Positions 45,502-54,679 are shown, counted from the first letter of the stretch. The stretch: DNA of 64,000 nucleotides from Pedobacter sp. L105 (GCF_009765875.1 NZ_LMUP01000014.1:248001-312000); one strand, 5' to 3'. The notes: a model not told the origin generated them from the sequence alone. Made by a program: numbers and translations.

Positions 45502-45816
45502 TTATTCAGCGGCTTTTTCGCCTTTTTCTCCCAATTCAACGATATCACCTTTTTGGAATAGAATGGCTTGTAAAGTTTCTCTCCATTTGTCTTTCTTTCT
45601 CAGCAGAAATTCAAGATCCATTCCAAAATGTTTCATTTCTTCCTGTTGTGCATTTTGCATGATTGCCTTTGCCTGCGGATCTTTTTCTAAAGATATGCGT
45701 TGCTCATACCAGCCGATAGCTTCTGCTTCTTCAGTTAATGAAGTACACATACGTGCAAATGTTCTGGTTTCTTCAGACAGTTCGTCGGCCGGCTCGTGGT
45801 ATTGGTTTGTTCCCAT
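45502..45816 (-). CDS. Encapsulated-ferritin-like protein (EncFtn family)
   Basis: A 104-residue two-helix protein that matches the encapsulin-associated ferritin-like family: an N-terminal THEP-like NQYHEPADELSEET stretch, helix 1 with TEEAEAIGWYEQR and helix 2 with QQEEMKHFGMDLEFLLR. Glu30/Glu32, Glu60 and His63 line up with the Rhodospirillum EncFtn ferroxidase ligands (Glu32, Glu34, Glu62, His65), so iron oxidation is likely. EncFtn normally sits beside an encapsulin shell gene and carries a C-terminal targeting peptide. Neither is seen: the tail is VELGEKGEKAAE, without the hydrophobic SLxIGSL-type motif, and the only operon neighbour is a 77-residue unknown protein. Confidence 0.85.
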   Translation of the reverse strand: MGTNQYHEPADELSEETRTFARMCTSLTEEAEAIGWYEQRISLEKDPQAKAIMQNAQQEEMKHFGMDLEFLLRKKDKWRETLQAILFQKGDIVELGEKGEKAAE

Positions 45817-45828
45817 ATATATGTTTTG

Positions 45829-46062
45829 TTAAATATGTGTTTGCTGATAAGCTTGTATCGCTTCCCTGATGGCACTGATGGCGTGTATATCTAATTCACA
45901 ATCTGAAGTGATACAATGTTCATGGTTTTTACCATCCAGCTCAATGCTGCCGATTTTATCTTCGTCGCTGTAAATTTCATAAACATGGTCTCCCAGAGGT
46001 TTGATATTATAGTCATGACCCAGGCCATCTACCGCTACTTCAATTCTAAACTGATTCATCAT
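45829..46062 (-). CDS. Hypothetical protein in the ferritin-like operon
   Basis: A 77-residue acidic soluble protein, first gene of a two-gene unit 12 bases ahead of the EncFtn-like gene. It starts MMNQFRIEVAVDGLG, alternates short strands, and has a His/Cys/Asp/Glu-rich middle (KNHEHCITSDCELD) that could bind metal. I do not recognise a family. Its tight linkage to a ferroxidase suggests a role in iron handling, but that is inference from position. Confidence 0.72.
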   Translation of the reverse strand: MMNQFRIEVAVDGLGHDYNIKPLGDHVYEIYSDEDKIGSIELDGKNHEHCITSDCELDIHAISAIREAIQAYQQTHI

Positions 46063-46274
46063 CTGAAATATTTAGTAGATAAACACTTTAGTTATGTTTT
46101 TGTTCAGCGGTTTGTTTAAGCTGGCCCGAATTATTTTTCAATGGATTGAAAACACAATGGGATTCGACGGGAAAATGTCGGGCAAGGGGGGGGCAATATG
46201 TTTTTTGATAACCAATACAGGAAATATAGAGCTGTTAAGTTTCCCGAACATATCTTATTAGTATTTAGATGACA

Positions 46275-47162
46275 TCAAGAAAATAATTTATCAAATAGAT
46301 CTGACTTTATTATTTGGTAATTACCGCTGGAAAATTGACCTTTCCCTCTGTCTATTTTAGTGAAGCCGAACCATTCACAGAAATAATCGAAAAAACGAGT
46401 TTGATATGCCTGATCAAATTTTGAGTTACCTATCTTATTGAGATGACCGAAAGCAAGATATAGTTTTCCGCTGTAAAAATAATTACTTTGTGATTCACTG
46501 CCATATTTCTTTAAGAGGTACAGGGAATAAGCCCATCCTAATTTTCCGGAAACATCTTCGTTATTATCGAAAAAATTCATCCAGTTTAAACGTTGGGTAA
46601 AGAAAAACAATAACTGCTTTAGCTGCTCTTTTTTGGTTTTTAGCAGGTATTTTTCTCCTTTGACTGTAAGAGTTAATATGTTATTTCGCTTTTTTACAAT
46701 TCCTTCGAAAAGTAAATAATCTTTAATTACCCATATATAGGGTATATCATCTTCGACTATTTTTTTTACAAAAACTTTGTATGGAAAATAAAGGTTATTG
46801 CTACTATACAAAATTTCGCAAACTGTAACAGGCAGATTTCCTTTTGGCGTAAGTTTAATTTTACCAGCAGATACGATATGGTTTAATAGTAATGATGATA
46901 AAGCATATAACGGTACCTGATCAATAATTTCATCCTCGCAATTTTCACGGATTGATATTGAACCTGGCATAGCCATCGGGAAATAGACGAGCTCATGCAT
47001 TTGTTCGGGACTTAATCCATCGAAATCATTATCAGAACTCTCATTCTTACGTTGCTGATAATTTCCTATCAGGATGCGAAGATCATCCTCGGAAAGATTA
47101 CCTTCAGCAGCTTCCGGATGCTGCTTTAAAAAGTCTTTTAAAATATCATCTCCAATTCCCAT
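46275..47162 (-). CDS. Hypothetical protein
   Basis: A 295-residue soluble protein from ATG 47162 (MGIGDDILKDFLKQHPEA). The frame runs on to a TTG at 47264, but that extension is AT-driven and less protein-like. Features: a short acidic N-terminus, the stretch LSPEQMHELVYFPMAMPGS near residue 50, which I have seen in uncharacterised Bacteroidota proteins, a winged-helix-like middle (DYLLFEGIVKKRNNILTLTV), and an aromatic-rich helical C-terminal half. No catalytic motif. It is a single gene, bordered by AT-rich DNA, and could be accessory. Confidence 0.72.
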   Translation of the reverse strand: MGIGDDILKDFLKQHPEAAEGNLSEDDLRILIGNYQQRKNESSDNDFDGLSPEQMHELVYFPMAMPGSISIRENCEDEIIDQVPLYALSSLLLNHIVSAGKIKLTPKGNLPVTVCEILYSSNNLYFPYKVFVKKIVEDDIPYIWVIKDYLLFEGIVKKRNNILTLTVKGEKYLLKTKKEQLKQLLFFFTQRLNWMNFFDNNEDVSGKLGWAYSLYLLKKYGSESQSNYFYSGKLYLAFGHLNKIGNSKFDQAYQTRFFDYFCEWFGFTKIDRGKGQFSSGNYQIIKSDLFDKLFS

Positions 47163-47666
47163 ATATTTAGTTCCAGGTTGTTTTTTAAACCCCTGGCAAA
47201 ACAATACATCGAAGGTATTAAATTCTATTGTTTTATCATAAACGTTTAGATTATGTCGCTTCAAAGGCCATTGGCTAAAGCATAATTCTTCTGTATGAAT
47301 TGTTGTAATATGATGAGTTTGTGAGACAATTTAATATCCTATGTATGATAATAACGCTTTGAAATTTCGATCGGGATCGGCTTTGGTTTTCCTTGACATC
47401 AGATAGGTATCGAATAGGGGTTGCTTTACCCCCTGACTAAAGGAATGCTAATGGAATGCTTAGCAAGGCTAGTGGAATGTTAGCACAATATGCTCCAAAT
47501 CCTGAATCAAAGCAGAAAGATTACAGAATGTTTTTTTGAAAATTAATGGAGGAGTATTAAAGGAATGGAGCGATTACTCCATTATCAGGCGGTAATTGGT
47601 TAAATAATCAAAAATAAGCTCCATGAATATGGAGCTTTATGTTGAAATGAATGCTTGTCTAAAAAT
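47163..47666. other. Intergenic region with GGAATG repeats
   Basis: About 500 bases without a convincing gene. At 47442-47484 the motif GGAATG(C/T)T recurs at 47442, 47453 and 47474, that is at 11 and 21 bases, an 11-bp phasing like the array at 12301-12382. A small GGGGT/ACCCC hairpin precedes it near 47417. The right end holds the terminator of the next minus-strand gene. Confidence 0.45.
47616..47637 (-). terminator. Terminator of the 112-residue gene
   Basis: Perfect 9-bp arms AAGCTCCAT/ATGGAGCTT around GAAT. On the minus strand it follows the gene's stop by 29 bases and is followed by ATTTTTGATT. Confidence 0.7.
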
Positions 47667-48005
47667 TTAATCTTCTAAATTAATCCAAACTGATTTCCCT
47701 TTAACATCGATAGATGATGCATCCAAAAAGTCAAGGTTTAAATCCCAATCTGTTGTCACATCAACAATCCTTTCGGCGGAGTCATAATTTTTACCACGAT
47801 TGAGTAAATTAATAATTGCTTCGTGTCTGGAAACTTTTGACTTGCTCATTTCCAATTGTACAATTGGTCTTTGAATAGGACTTAAGATGGTTCCTGTAAT
47901 CCTGGAATAGACATTATGCATCACAGTTGCAATTTTTACAAAAGCTGGAACGGACAATAATCTTGAAGAAAGGTAACTTAATCTGTGTTCTTTGTAATGT
48001 GACAT
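47667..48005 (-). CDS. Hypothetical protein
   Basis: A 112-residue soluble protein with a basic N-terminus (MSHYKEHRLSYLSSRLL) and an acidic C-terminus (DVKGKSVWINLED). The centre includes SKVSRHEAIINLLNRGKNYD, which could be a short DNA- or protein-binding helix pair. No family recognised. It has its own start and terminator and lies alone between the unknown 295-residue gene and the exopolysaccharide locus. Confidence 0.6.
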   Translation of the reverse strand: MSHYKEHRLSYLSSRLLSVPAFVKIATVMHNVYSRITGTILSPIQRPIVQLEMSKSKVSRHEAIINLLNRGKNYDSAERIVDVTTDWDLNLDFLDASSIDVKGKSVWINLED

Positions 48006-48491
48006 AATGAGCTATTGTTTGAATGAAAGCTGGTTGTATACAAAATAAAATAAAAATTCCCACAACTGGTAAGTTTAAGGGATTAAAATGAGAATTGGGT
48101 ATCATTTTCCCCGATTTTTATTGTTTGCGGGTTAAGTATAACAATTCTTATGCTCTAAGATATGGCTATTGAACATCAATTCCAAGAAATAGTTTTGAAA
48201 AATTATATTATTATTTAATTACGGCCATTTTGGGGTTAACAAATTTAATAGTGCAAATTTTTCTCGAAAACCTATATTTGGGGAAATTAATTCCCAACTA
48301 ATTTTATTAGGTTTATTTAAGTGTTGTGCCAATTTTCTTCATGTTACCGCACCTGTTTCTCCTACGATATTCTGGAAACCCCGGGGGAAACAAATTTCGT
48401 ACCTTTCTGTTCATAAGTCAAATTCAACTGAGAAACAAGGACATAAGGCCCAATTTTTAGATGGATTTACTTTTCATTAAACCATCTACCA
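48006..48491. other. Leader region of the exopolysaccharide + strand unit
   Basis: About 490 AT-rich bases with no gene. An exact -7 box lies at 48273-48280, followed by a near-palindrome TTGGG...CCCAA (48278-48297) at the likely transcription start. That leaves an untranslated leader of about 200 bases before the WecG-like gene. The leader includes CCCCGGGGG (48380-48388). A second near-match, TACCTTTC at 48400-48407, could be an alternative start point with a leader of about 80 bases. Confidence 0.45.
48273..48280 (+). promoter_or_regulatory. -7 promoter box ahead of the WecG/WcaJ unit
   Basis: TATATTTG matches TAnnTTTG exactly. No TTG -33 element is evident at the usual distance, so the assignment is tentative. 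Confidence 0.4.
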
Positions 48492-49286
48492 ATGATTAAA
48501 ATGAGCAATTTAAAAAACCAGGGAATAGACTATAATCTATTTACAGGCATCCTTAATGACTTGCCGGAAGCGCCAAAAACGGTAATCAATACAATCAATC
48601 AATATTCTTTCTGTATTGCAGAAGAGGATGCGAAATTTAAGCAGGCCTTGTTGGAATCTGAAGTTTTGCTCCCCGACGGAGAGGGAATTGTGTTAGCGGA
48701 GAGGTTATTGACGGGAAAAAAGATCAAGAAAATATCGGGTACAGATTTACATTTGCACCTGTTGTCTACGTTGAGTAAGAAAAAAGGAAGATGCTTTTAT
48801 CTGGGATCATCCCCATCAACACTTCAAAAAATTAAATTAAAACTTGCTCAGGAATATCCTGATGTGGAAGCCGGATTTTATTCTCCACCTTTTAAGCTGA
48901 AATTTACAGAAGAGGATAATCAGGAAATGATCAATGCGATCAATTCGTTTAAACCTGATGTTTTGTTTATTGGTTTAACTGCTCCTAAACAGGAAAAATG
49001 GTCGCACGAGCATAAAATGGCCATTGATGCTAAAATTATCTGTGCAATAGGTGCTGTATTCGACTTTTATGCAGGTACAGTAAAACGGCCCGGTAAGGTT
49101 TGGGTAGATTTGCGTTTGGAATGGTTTGGAAGGTTTCTAAGCGAGCCAAAAAGAATGTGGCGCCGTTACTTTTATTTTGGGCCAATATATTTATACCTGA
49201 TTGTTAAGAAGAAACTCAACTTTAATATTGAAGATGCTGAAAGCCAAATCTTAGTTACACATTTGAAAGAAAGGAAGGCATCATGA
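48492..49286 (+). CDS. WecG/TagA/CpsF-family glycosyltransferase
   Basis: A 264-residue GT26 enzyme that transfers a sugar (ManNAc-type in the known members) to the lipid-linked first sugar during polysaccharide synthesis, at the inner face of the membrane. Family marks are LPDGEGIVLAERLL, GTDLHLHLLS (catalytic Asp region, about residues 78-87), FYLGSSPSTLQKIK and FIGLTAPKQEKW. It overlaps the initiating transferase gene by 4 bases (ATGA), so the two act in sequence. A second ATG at 48501 is possible. Confidence 0.92.
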   Translation: MIKMSNLKNQGIDYNLFTGILNDLPEAPKTVINTINQYSFCIAEEDAKFKQALLESEVLLPDGEGIVLAERLLTGKKIKKISGTDLHLHLLSTLSKKKGRCFYLGSSPSTLQKIKLKLAQEYPDVEAGFYSPPFKLKFTEEDNQEMINAINSFKPDVLFIGLTAPKQEKWSHEHKMAIDAKIICAIGAVFDFYAGTVKRPGKVWVDLRLEWFGRFLSEPKRMWRRYFYFGPIYLYLIVKKKLNFNIEDAESQILVTHLKERKAS

Positions 49287-50677
49287 TGAATAACAGGTAT
49301 ACTAATCTATACCGGGTTTTCTTTTTGTTGTTTGATCTGATTGCACTAAACCTGGTATTTTTGCTTTTACTGTCCGGACTTGCCCATATTTTGGATGTGG
49401 GATTAAAAAATTATATTGTTCTGAACCTGATCGGTAATATAGCCTGGCTAGCGGGTTCTTACTCAACAGCAGCTTATTTGATCTATAAAGATGTTAACCT
49501 GAGGTTGTTGTCAAAACGAACAGCGATTTCTTTGTTGATTTTTTGCGTGGCTGTGGTGTCATTTGCCACTTTAAGCTCCTATCAGTTTAATCATTTTTTC
49601 CTTGGATGTATGATTGCAGGTTTTGGAACTTTTTTAATGATTTCCAGGCTGATCTTAGTTTCTTATGTGTTATACACGAGAACTAATAGTAAGTTTTATA
49701 GCAATGCAGTGATCATAGGATATAACGAGATATCCAAATCTTTAGCAGAATCATTTTATGCGGGTCATACCAATACCCGTATACAAGGTTACTTTGATGA
49801 TGCATCTGCAGATTTTAGCCATCAGGATTATCCTTACCTGGGCGACATCAAGGATTGTCTGGATTTTTCTATTCACAACCAAATCTCTGAGATCTACTGC
49901 ACGTTATCACCAGAGAACTCTGAAGAGCTTTATCAGTTAGCTGAAGAAGCAGAGAAACATTTTATCAGGTTTAGATTTGTACCGGACATGCGTAAATTCA
50001 TTAACCGGAAAGTTCATGTTGATTTCATAGACCATATGCCTGTGCTTTCCCTGCGTAACGAGCCAATGGAATACATCACTGCGAAACTGAAAAAAAGAGC
50101 TTTTGATATTATTATGAGCAGTTTTATCCTGGTGTTTATACTTTCCTGGTTGCTGCCAATTTTGGCCATTTTAATTAAACTGGATTCCAAAGGCCCGGTT
50201 TTCTTTTCTCAGAAAAGAAGCGGGAAGAACAACAGGGAATTTTCCTGTCTGAAATTAAGAAGTCTTAGGGCGCATAACAACGCAGACGGAGCATCTGTTC
50301 AGGTGACCCAAAATGACGACCGTACCACAAAGGTAGGCCGCTTTTTGCGCAAGACGAACCTGGATGAGTTACCACAGTTTATTAATGTGCTGATAGGGCA
50401 AATGTCAATTGTTGGCGCCCGTCCGCATATGCTAAAACATACCCTGGATTTTGCGAATCTCGAAGACAGTTATATGGTACGTCATCTATCAAAACCAGGT
50501 GTTACCGGCTGGGCACAAATTAATGGATACAGAGGAGAGATTAAGAAACCGGGACAGCTCAAAAACAGGGTAGAGCACGATATCTGGTATATCGAAAACT
50601 GGAATGTTTTACTGGATATAAAGATTGTCTTTTTAACGATTTATGTGACTATAAAGGGTGATAAGAACGCCTATTAA
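49283..50677 (+). CDS. WcaJ-like initiating sugar-phosphate transferase
   Basis: A 464-residue polyprenyl glycosylphosphotransferase that puts the first sugar phosphate on undecaprenyl phosphate. Four or five N-terminal membrane helices (residues 8-125) are followed by a Rossmann-like domain (130-250). Then comes the catalytic C-terminal domain after KRAFDIIMSSFILVFILSW, with KLDSKGPVFFSQKRSG, LRKTNLDELPQFINVL and SIVGARPHML plus PGVTGWAQINGYRG. It is the first committed step of the exopolysaccharide repeat unit. Its last 29 bases overlap the convergent GT4 gene. Confidence 0.93.
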   Translation: MMNNRYTNLYRVFFLLFDLIALNLVFLLLLSGLAHILDVGLKNYIVLNLIGNIAWLAGSYSTAAYLIYKDVNLRLLSKRTAISLLIFCVAVVSFATLSSYQFNHFFLGCMIAGFGTFLMISRLILVSYVLYTRTNSKFYSNAVIIGYNEISKSLAESFYAGHTNTRIQGYFDDASADFSHQDYPYLGDIKDCLDFSIHNQISEIYCTLSPENSEELYQLAEEAEKHFIRFRFVPDMRKFINRKVHVDFIDHMPVLSLRNEPMEYITAKLKKRAFDIIMSSFILVFILSWLLPILAILIKLDSKGPVFFSQKRSGKNNREFSCLKLRSLRAHNNADGASVQVTQNDDRTTKVGRFLRKTNLDELPQFINVLIGQMSIVGARPHMLKHTLDFANLEDSYMVRHLSKPGVTGWAQINGYRGEIKKPGQLKNRVEHDIWYIENWNVLLDIKIVFLTIYVTIKGDKNAY

Positions 50678-51821
50678 TAGCAGAATGGTAAATTTTAAGT
50701 AACTGTTCTAAATTTCTTTCAGGCGCATAATTTTTCATATATGTGCTTTTTGCATTCCTGCTGTAATTCTGCTTATCTTCTATAACAAGCGCTTGATAGT
50801 AATCGACTTTAGCTATGAGATCATTACTATTACCTGCTTTAAAGGTTAAACCATTGAATTGATGGGTAACCAGATTTTTCATATTGCCCAGGTCAGAAGT
50901 GATGACGGGAATCCCTTTAGAGAAAGCCTCAATAATTACCATTCCAAATGTTTCATACCATACCGATGGGAATATCAATGCGGCTGCTTTGTCTAATAAT
51001 TTAAAAACTTTTTCTTTTTTCTGCTCACCAAGAAAACTGATGTTGGGATGACGGGAAGTAAATTCGGTGACTAGTTTTTCTAATGGCCCGGTACCTACCA
51101 TGATGAGCGGTAACTTGCTTTTGGCAAAGGCATCCAGCAGAACAGGTACTCCCTTTTCTTCGGTTAACCGTCCTACATATAAATAAAATGAATCATTCGT
51201 AACGGCTGTGCTGTTTGGTGAAGGATAGCAGAAATTAGGTTTTACAACCATTCGATCTGCATGTGCGCTCAACCTGGAATAGGAAAAAAGATCTTTGGAA
51301 TGTTCGCCTAATACAATAAATCTGTCAACGGAATTCCATGTGCCTGATTGTTCATGGATATACATTGATAGTGCTACCCAAAAAGTAATTAACGATGAAT
51401 TTTGATACACCCCTTCCTTTACTGCTTTCCAGGGGAAACCGCTGGCAATTGAACTTAGGAACAGTTTATTGTGGTGATAAAGGCTTCCGGAAGGACAGAT
51501 GAGCCTGTAATTGTGCAGTGTCATCACTACCGGAACCTTAGTATTCCTGGCCGCATAGATCACCGCTGCAGACCCACTGAAATGGAGGTTGTGGATATGA
51601 ATTAAATCAGGTTTAAAAGATTTGATTTTTGCCTTTGTCTTTTGGTAGGAGCCATAGTTAAATGGCATCTTTATCAGCTTTGATAAAGTATTTCCGTCAT
51701 TACTGAAACTCAGCAACTCGACGTCGATGCCATTGGAACGAAGTAATTCCATCTCATTTTCCACCACGCTGTCTTCACCGCCCCGGAGTTTGTAATAAGT
51801 ATGGATGATTAAAACTTTCAT
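50649..51821 (-). CDS. GT4-family glycosyltransferase
   Basis: A 390-residue retaining GT-B glycosyltransferase. The N-terminal acceptor domain has the GGEDSVVENE loop after the first strand. The C-terminal nucleotide-sugar domain has FYLYVGRLTEEKGVPVLLDA and the EX7E-type motif in ETFGMVIIEAFSKGIPVITS. It adds one sugar of the repeat unit. Last gene of the minus-strand operon; its start shares one base with the stop of the gene before, and its end overlaps the WcaJ-like gene by 29 bases tail to tail. Confidence 0.9.
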   Translation of the reverse strand: MKVLIIHTYYKLRGGEDSVVENEMELLRSNGIDVELLSFSNDGNTLSKLIKMPFNYGSYQKTKAKIKSFKPDLIHIHNLHFSGSAAVIYAARNTKVPVVMTLHNYRLICPSGSLYHHNKLFLSSIASGFPWKAVKEGVYQNSSLITFWVALSMYIHEQSGTWNSVDRFIVLGEHSKDLFSYSRLSAHADRMVVKPNFCYPSPNSTAVTNDSFYLYVGRLTEEKGVPVLLDAFAKSKLPLIMVGTGPLEKLVTEFTSRHPNISFLGEQKKEKVFKLLDKAAALIFPSVWYETFGMVIIEAFSKGIPVITSDLGNMKNLVTHQFNGLTFKAGNSNDLIAKVDYYQALVIEDKQNYSRNAKSTYMKNYAPERNLEQLLKIYHSAINRRSYHPL

Positions 51822-52747
51822 TAACCTGCTTTTTTGACCTTGTTAGTGGCTTTTATAAATTCATTGATGAGTTTGCGGGTAACCAGGGATTTTAATCCGT
51901 AAGGTTTTTTAATCTGTGCCTGTAATTCAGGGACGATATAATCTGAGGTACAGTATTTAAAACTTCTTTTAACTCCCTTGTCGATGGGGGTAACCAGGTA
52001 GTTGATGCCGAAGGTATTGGTAGATTCTTCATCAAAACCGATGTTGCTTACTTTTGATAAAATAGGGTAGATCACCTTCAGCCTGTTTTCTGCAACATGT
52101 GCCTGAAGCTGAATGTCCCAGGTGGAGATTACTCCTGAGATTTGCTTTTTAAGCATTCTTACCAGGTCATAACCTTCAGCATTGAGCCTCTTTTTGAAAC
52201 CCGGGGAAGTATGCATTAATTCATTCAGTTCATCTTTGTCCCAGATTACGGTTTTAAAGCGGTTAGCCCATCCCGCCCATCCATAAGAGCAAAAACGTTT
52301 GTAAACAATGGTATCATAAGGATACTGTTTATGATTAATGGGGAAAACATAAGCTGTTATACAAAATACGGTGTTATCTTTCCTATAGAAATCAAGTCCG
52401 TCCATCAGGTATTTGATATAGTTAGGAGACACGATCAGATCATCTTCAACAATAATGAATTCATCGTAATTATCACTTAGAAATGTTAAGCCTTCCTGGA
52501 AGTTAGGCCCGGTGCTAAAGTTGCGTTCACGGTAATGTTTAATCACATTTCTGAACCCTGTAATCGAATCAATATATGCCCTTACTTCCAAAATAGCAGG
52601 TGCATCTTCTTCGCGTTTATAACCATCGCTAAAAAAAACTATATCCATTGATGAACATTCGGGGTTTTTTAATAGCGCCTCAATACAGCTTTTTAATTTA
52701 GCTGCCCTGTTGTAACAGAACACCCCTATAATAATTGATCTTTCCAT
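51821..52747 (-). CDS. GT-A glycosyltransferase
   Basis: A 308-residue GT-A-fold transferase. It opens with IIGVFCYNRAAKLKSCIEAL, has the acidic metal-binding EDD in EFIIVEDDLIVSPNY (about residue 98), and a middle CSYGWAGWANRFKTVIWD that resembles GNT-I-like and other GT-A enzymes in bacterial polysaccharide clusters. No membrane segment. The donor sugar is unknown. One-base stop/start overlap with the GT4 gene; 17 bases after the previous gene. Confidence 0.82.
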   Translation of the reverse strand: MERSIIIGVFCYNRAAKLKSCIEALLKNPECSSMDIVFFSDGYKREEDAPAILEVRAYIDSITGFRNVIKHYRERNFSTGPNFQEGLTFLSDNYDEFIIVEDDLIVSPNYIKYLMDGLDFYRKDNTVFCITAYVFPINHKQYPYDTIVYKRFCSYGWAGWANRFKTVIWDKDELNELMHTSPGFKKRLNAEGYDLVRMLKKQISGVISTWDIQLQAHVAENRLKVIYPILSKVSNIGFDEESTNTFGINYLVTPIDKGVKRSFKYCTSDYIVPELQAQIKKPYGLKSLVTRKLINEFIKATNKVKKAG

Positions 52748-52764
52748 GCTGATTATACTCTATT

Positions 52765-53610
52765 TTATTTTTTAAACTTGTCCCACAATACCGGAAACAA
52801 GGTCTTCATCCACAATTTTATCATGGCTTCGGGAACGTGTGATGGAAAGTGTATTTTAATAAATTCCATGTATTCTTTATAAGCCAGTCCCTTAGGACTT
52901 TTTAAATATTTTATTCTCTCTTTTAGCGATACTTCGGAAGATTTCCAGTTGTTTCCGTGATCGTCCACGCAGTTGCCTAATACACCCGGCATCACCACGG
53001 CTTTAAAGCCGGCTTTTTTCGCCATTAATGTATAATCAAAATCGGCAATGCTATGGGTATACCGATCTGAAAGAATACCAATCTGCTGCACCACTTTTCT
53101 GGGCACCAGCATGATATTTGCATTGGCCAGGTCGCATTCTATATATTCTGTTTCACTATAGGCACTGTAACTCTGTACTTTTTTCTGATGGTATAACTTT
53201 CGGCCACCATAAGAGATTTCGTTATTCGCTACATCGAGTGTGCTGCCTATAGCCAGTGCATTTGGAGACGCACCATCTGTCGCATAATAGCCTAAAAGCC
53301 GATGAATTGCCTGGTCTAAAAGCAAGGTATCGTCATTTAAAAGCAGGAAATAATCAGGGTCTGCTTTTAACGCTTCTGTCCATGAATTTCTCATACCACC
53401 TGCCCAGAACAGGTTGCCGCTGCCTTTGAAAATATTTACATCCGGATATTGCTCAGCTACAGCTGAACGTGTTCCATCGGATGAATTGTCATCGGTTAGG
53501 AACACAACGATTTCCGTTCCCGGGGGCAATTCCTGGGCATAAAGGCTGGCTAAACAGGAGAGCGTTTTTTCTCTGCGGTTAAAGGTGGCGAGTAATACGG
53601 CTAGTTTCAT
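52765..53610 (-). CDS. GT2-family glycosyltransferase, rhamnosyltransferase-like
   Basis: A 281-residue inverting GT-A enzyme. It has the family start LAVLLATFNRREKTLSCLAS, the metal-binding acidic motif in LLLNDDTLLL (about residue 96), a donor-site GSGNLFWAGGMRNSW stretch, and a closing region with DFDYTLMAKKAGFKAVVMPG. The GNLFWAGGMR pattern is typical of rhamnosyltransferase-like GT2 members. It shares one base of start/stop with the preceding gene in the operon. Confidence 0.9.
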   Translation of the reverse strand: MKLAVLLATFNRREKTLSCLASLYAQELPPGTEIVVFLTDDNSSDGTRSAVAEQYPDVNIFKGSGNLFWAGGMRNSWTEALKADPDYFLLLNDDTLLLDQAIHRLLGYYATDGASPNALAIGSTLDVANNEISYGGRKLYHQKKVQSYSAYSETEYIECDLANANIMLVPRKVVQQIGILSDRYTHSIADFDYTLMAKKAGFKAVVMPGVLGNCVDDHGNNWKSSEVSLKERIKYLKSPKGLAYKEYMEFIKIHFPSHVPEAMIKLWMKTLFPVLWDKFKK

Positions 53611-54665
53611 TATGCAGCTTTAGGGATCAAACGGATTTTTTTTGCCCTTTTTCTGAGGGCCCTGTAATAACTTAGGATGTAATATTCCAGACGCATCTGC
53701 AAAGTGAGATGGGGGATACCTAAGGTGGTTTTTATTGTGCTTAGAAATGATTCGTTACTGAGGCTCAAACCATAGTCGGAGGTTTTGTTAACCAGCGTTT
53801 CATATAAACGTGCCAGCCCATAAGTTTTTTCAGAAGGCAGATGCCAGATGGCAACATTGATGTCAGACTCTTCAACGTTTCTGTAAAAAACAGGGTTTGT
53901 CCAGATCCTTTTGAGGTATGTTGTTTTGGGGCTGGCCTTAAAATTATTTTTGTAATACAAATAACTAAGGGTTTGCGCTTCCTCGTTAAATTTTGGCAGC
54001 CCGGCTTCATATCTTCTCATCAGCTCCGGCCATAATTCAAGGAAACCCTGGAATATGGTATTGATGTTTTTGACGCTGGCCAAAAAGAATTCGCCCAAAT
54101 GATAACCGGGAATTTCCGGAACAGCTTTTCCCGACAAATCTTCATAAAGGTGTTTCATATCCACACGGCTTAATCCATGGATCACCAGTTCAGTGGTACA
54201 GGCATCTTCAAAAGAGATAAACCCTGCAGGTTTTGCTTCTTCAAACAGCTCCTCTGCCGGCCTGGTAAAGATACAGTCAGAATCGAGGATCAGGTACTGA
54301 TCTTCATTGTTTTTGTTATGGTGTACAATATATTCCAGTATAGAAAATTCATAAAACTGGTTTTGAAAAAGGTTGAAGTATCCTTTGGGTGTTTTGTATT
54401 TAAAATCTGTAAAGATCACTTCAACATCCATGTCGGCAAGCATGTCTTTTACACTTTTGCCATCTACTACCGGCAGCACATTCACATTGGTGAAAAGCAG
54501 GTGTTTTTGTGTTTTGTTAAACCGCTTACTGGTAGCATAGAACAATACCAGGCAGCGCCAGTAAATGTTCTGGTGTTTTTGTCCGGATGATTTTTCTCCG
54601 GTTTGCGGGTATATACTTTCTTCCCCTTTAACATCTGCACATAACCAGGTACATATATAATTCAT
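53610..54665 (-). CDS. Putative glycosyltransferase of the exopolysaccharide locus
   Basis: A 351-residue soluble protein with features of a GT-A transferase: the acidic motif DSD in YLILDSDCIFTRPAEELF (about residue 129) and a later HLGEFFLAS with FNEEAQTLSYLYY, as in GT8- or GT77-like folds. I do not know a closer family. It begins MNYICTWLCADVKGEE, ends in a basic tail, and lies between the polymerase gene (14 bases upstream) and the GT2 gene (one-base overlap), so a role in sugar addition is likely. Confidence 0.7.
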   Translation of the reverse strand: MNYICTWLCADVKGEESIYPQTGEKSSGQKHQNIYWRCLVLFYATSKRFNKTQKHLLFTNVNVLPVVDGKSVKDMLADMDVEVIFTDFKYKTPKGYFNLFQNQFYEFSILEYIVHHNKNNEDQYLILDSDCIFTRPAEELFEEAKPAGFISFEDACTTELVIHGLSRVDMKHLYEDLSGKAVPEIPGYHLGEFFLASVKNINTIFQGFLELWPELMRRYEAGLPKFNEEAQTLSYLYYKNNFKASPKTTYLKRIWTNPVFYRNVEESDINVAIWHLPSEKTYGLARLYETLVNKTSDYGLSLSNESFLSTIKTTLGIPHLTLQMRLEYYILSYYRALRKRAKKIRLIPKAA

Positions 54666-54679
54666 AGTCGTAGATTGAT

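Noticed and set aside
46186..46193. Run of eight G as a phase-variation tract
   Set aside because: It lies in noncoding DNA between two minus-strand genes, with no frame or promoter spacing it would switch.
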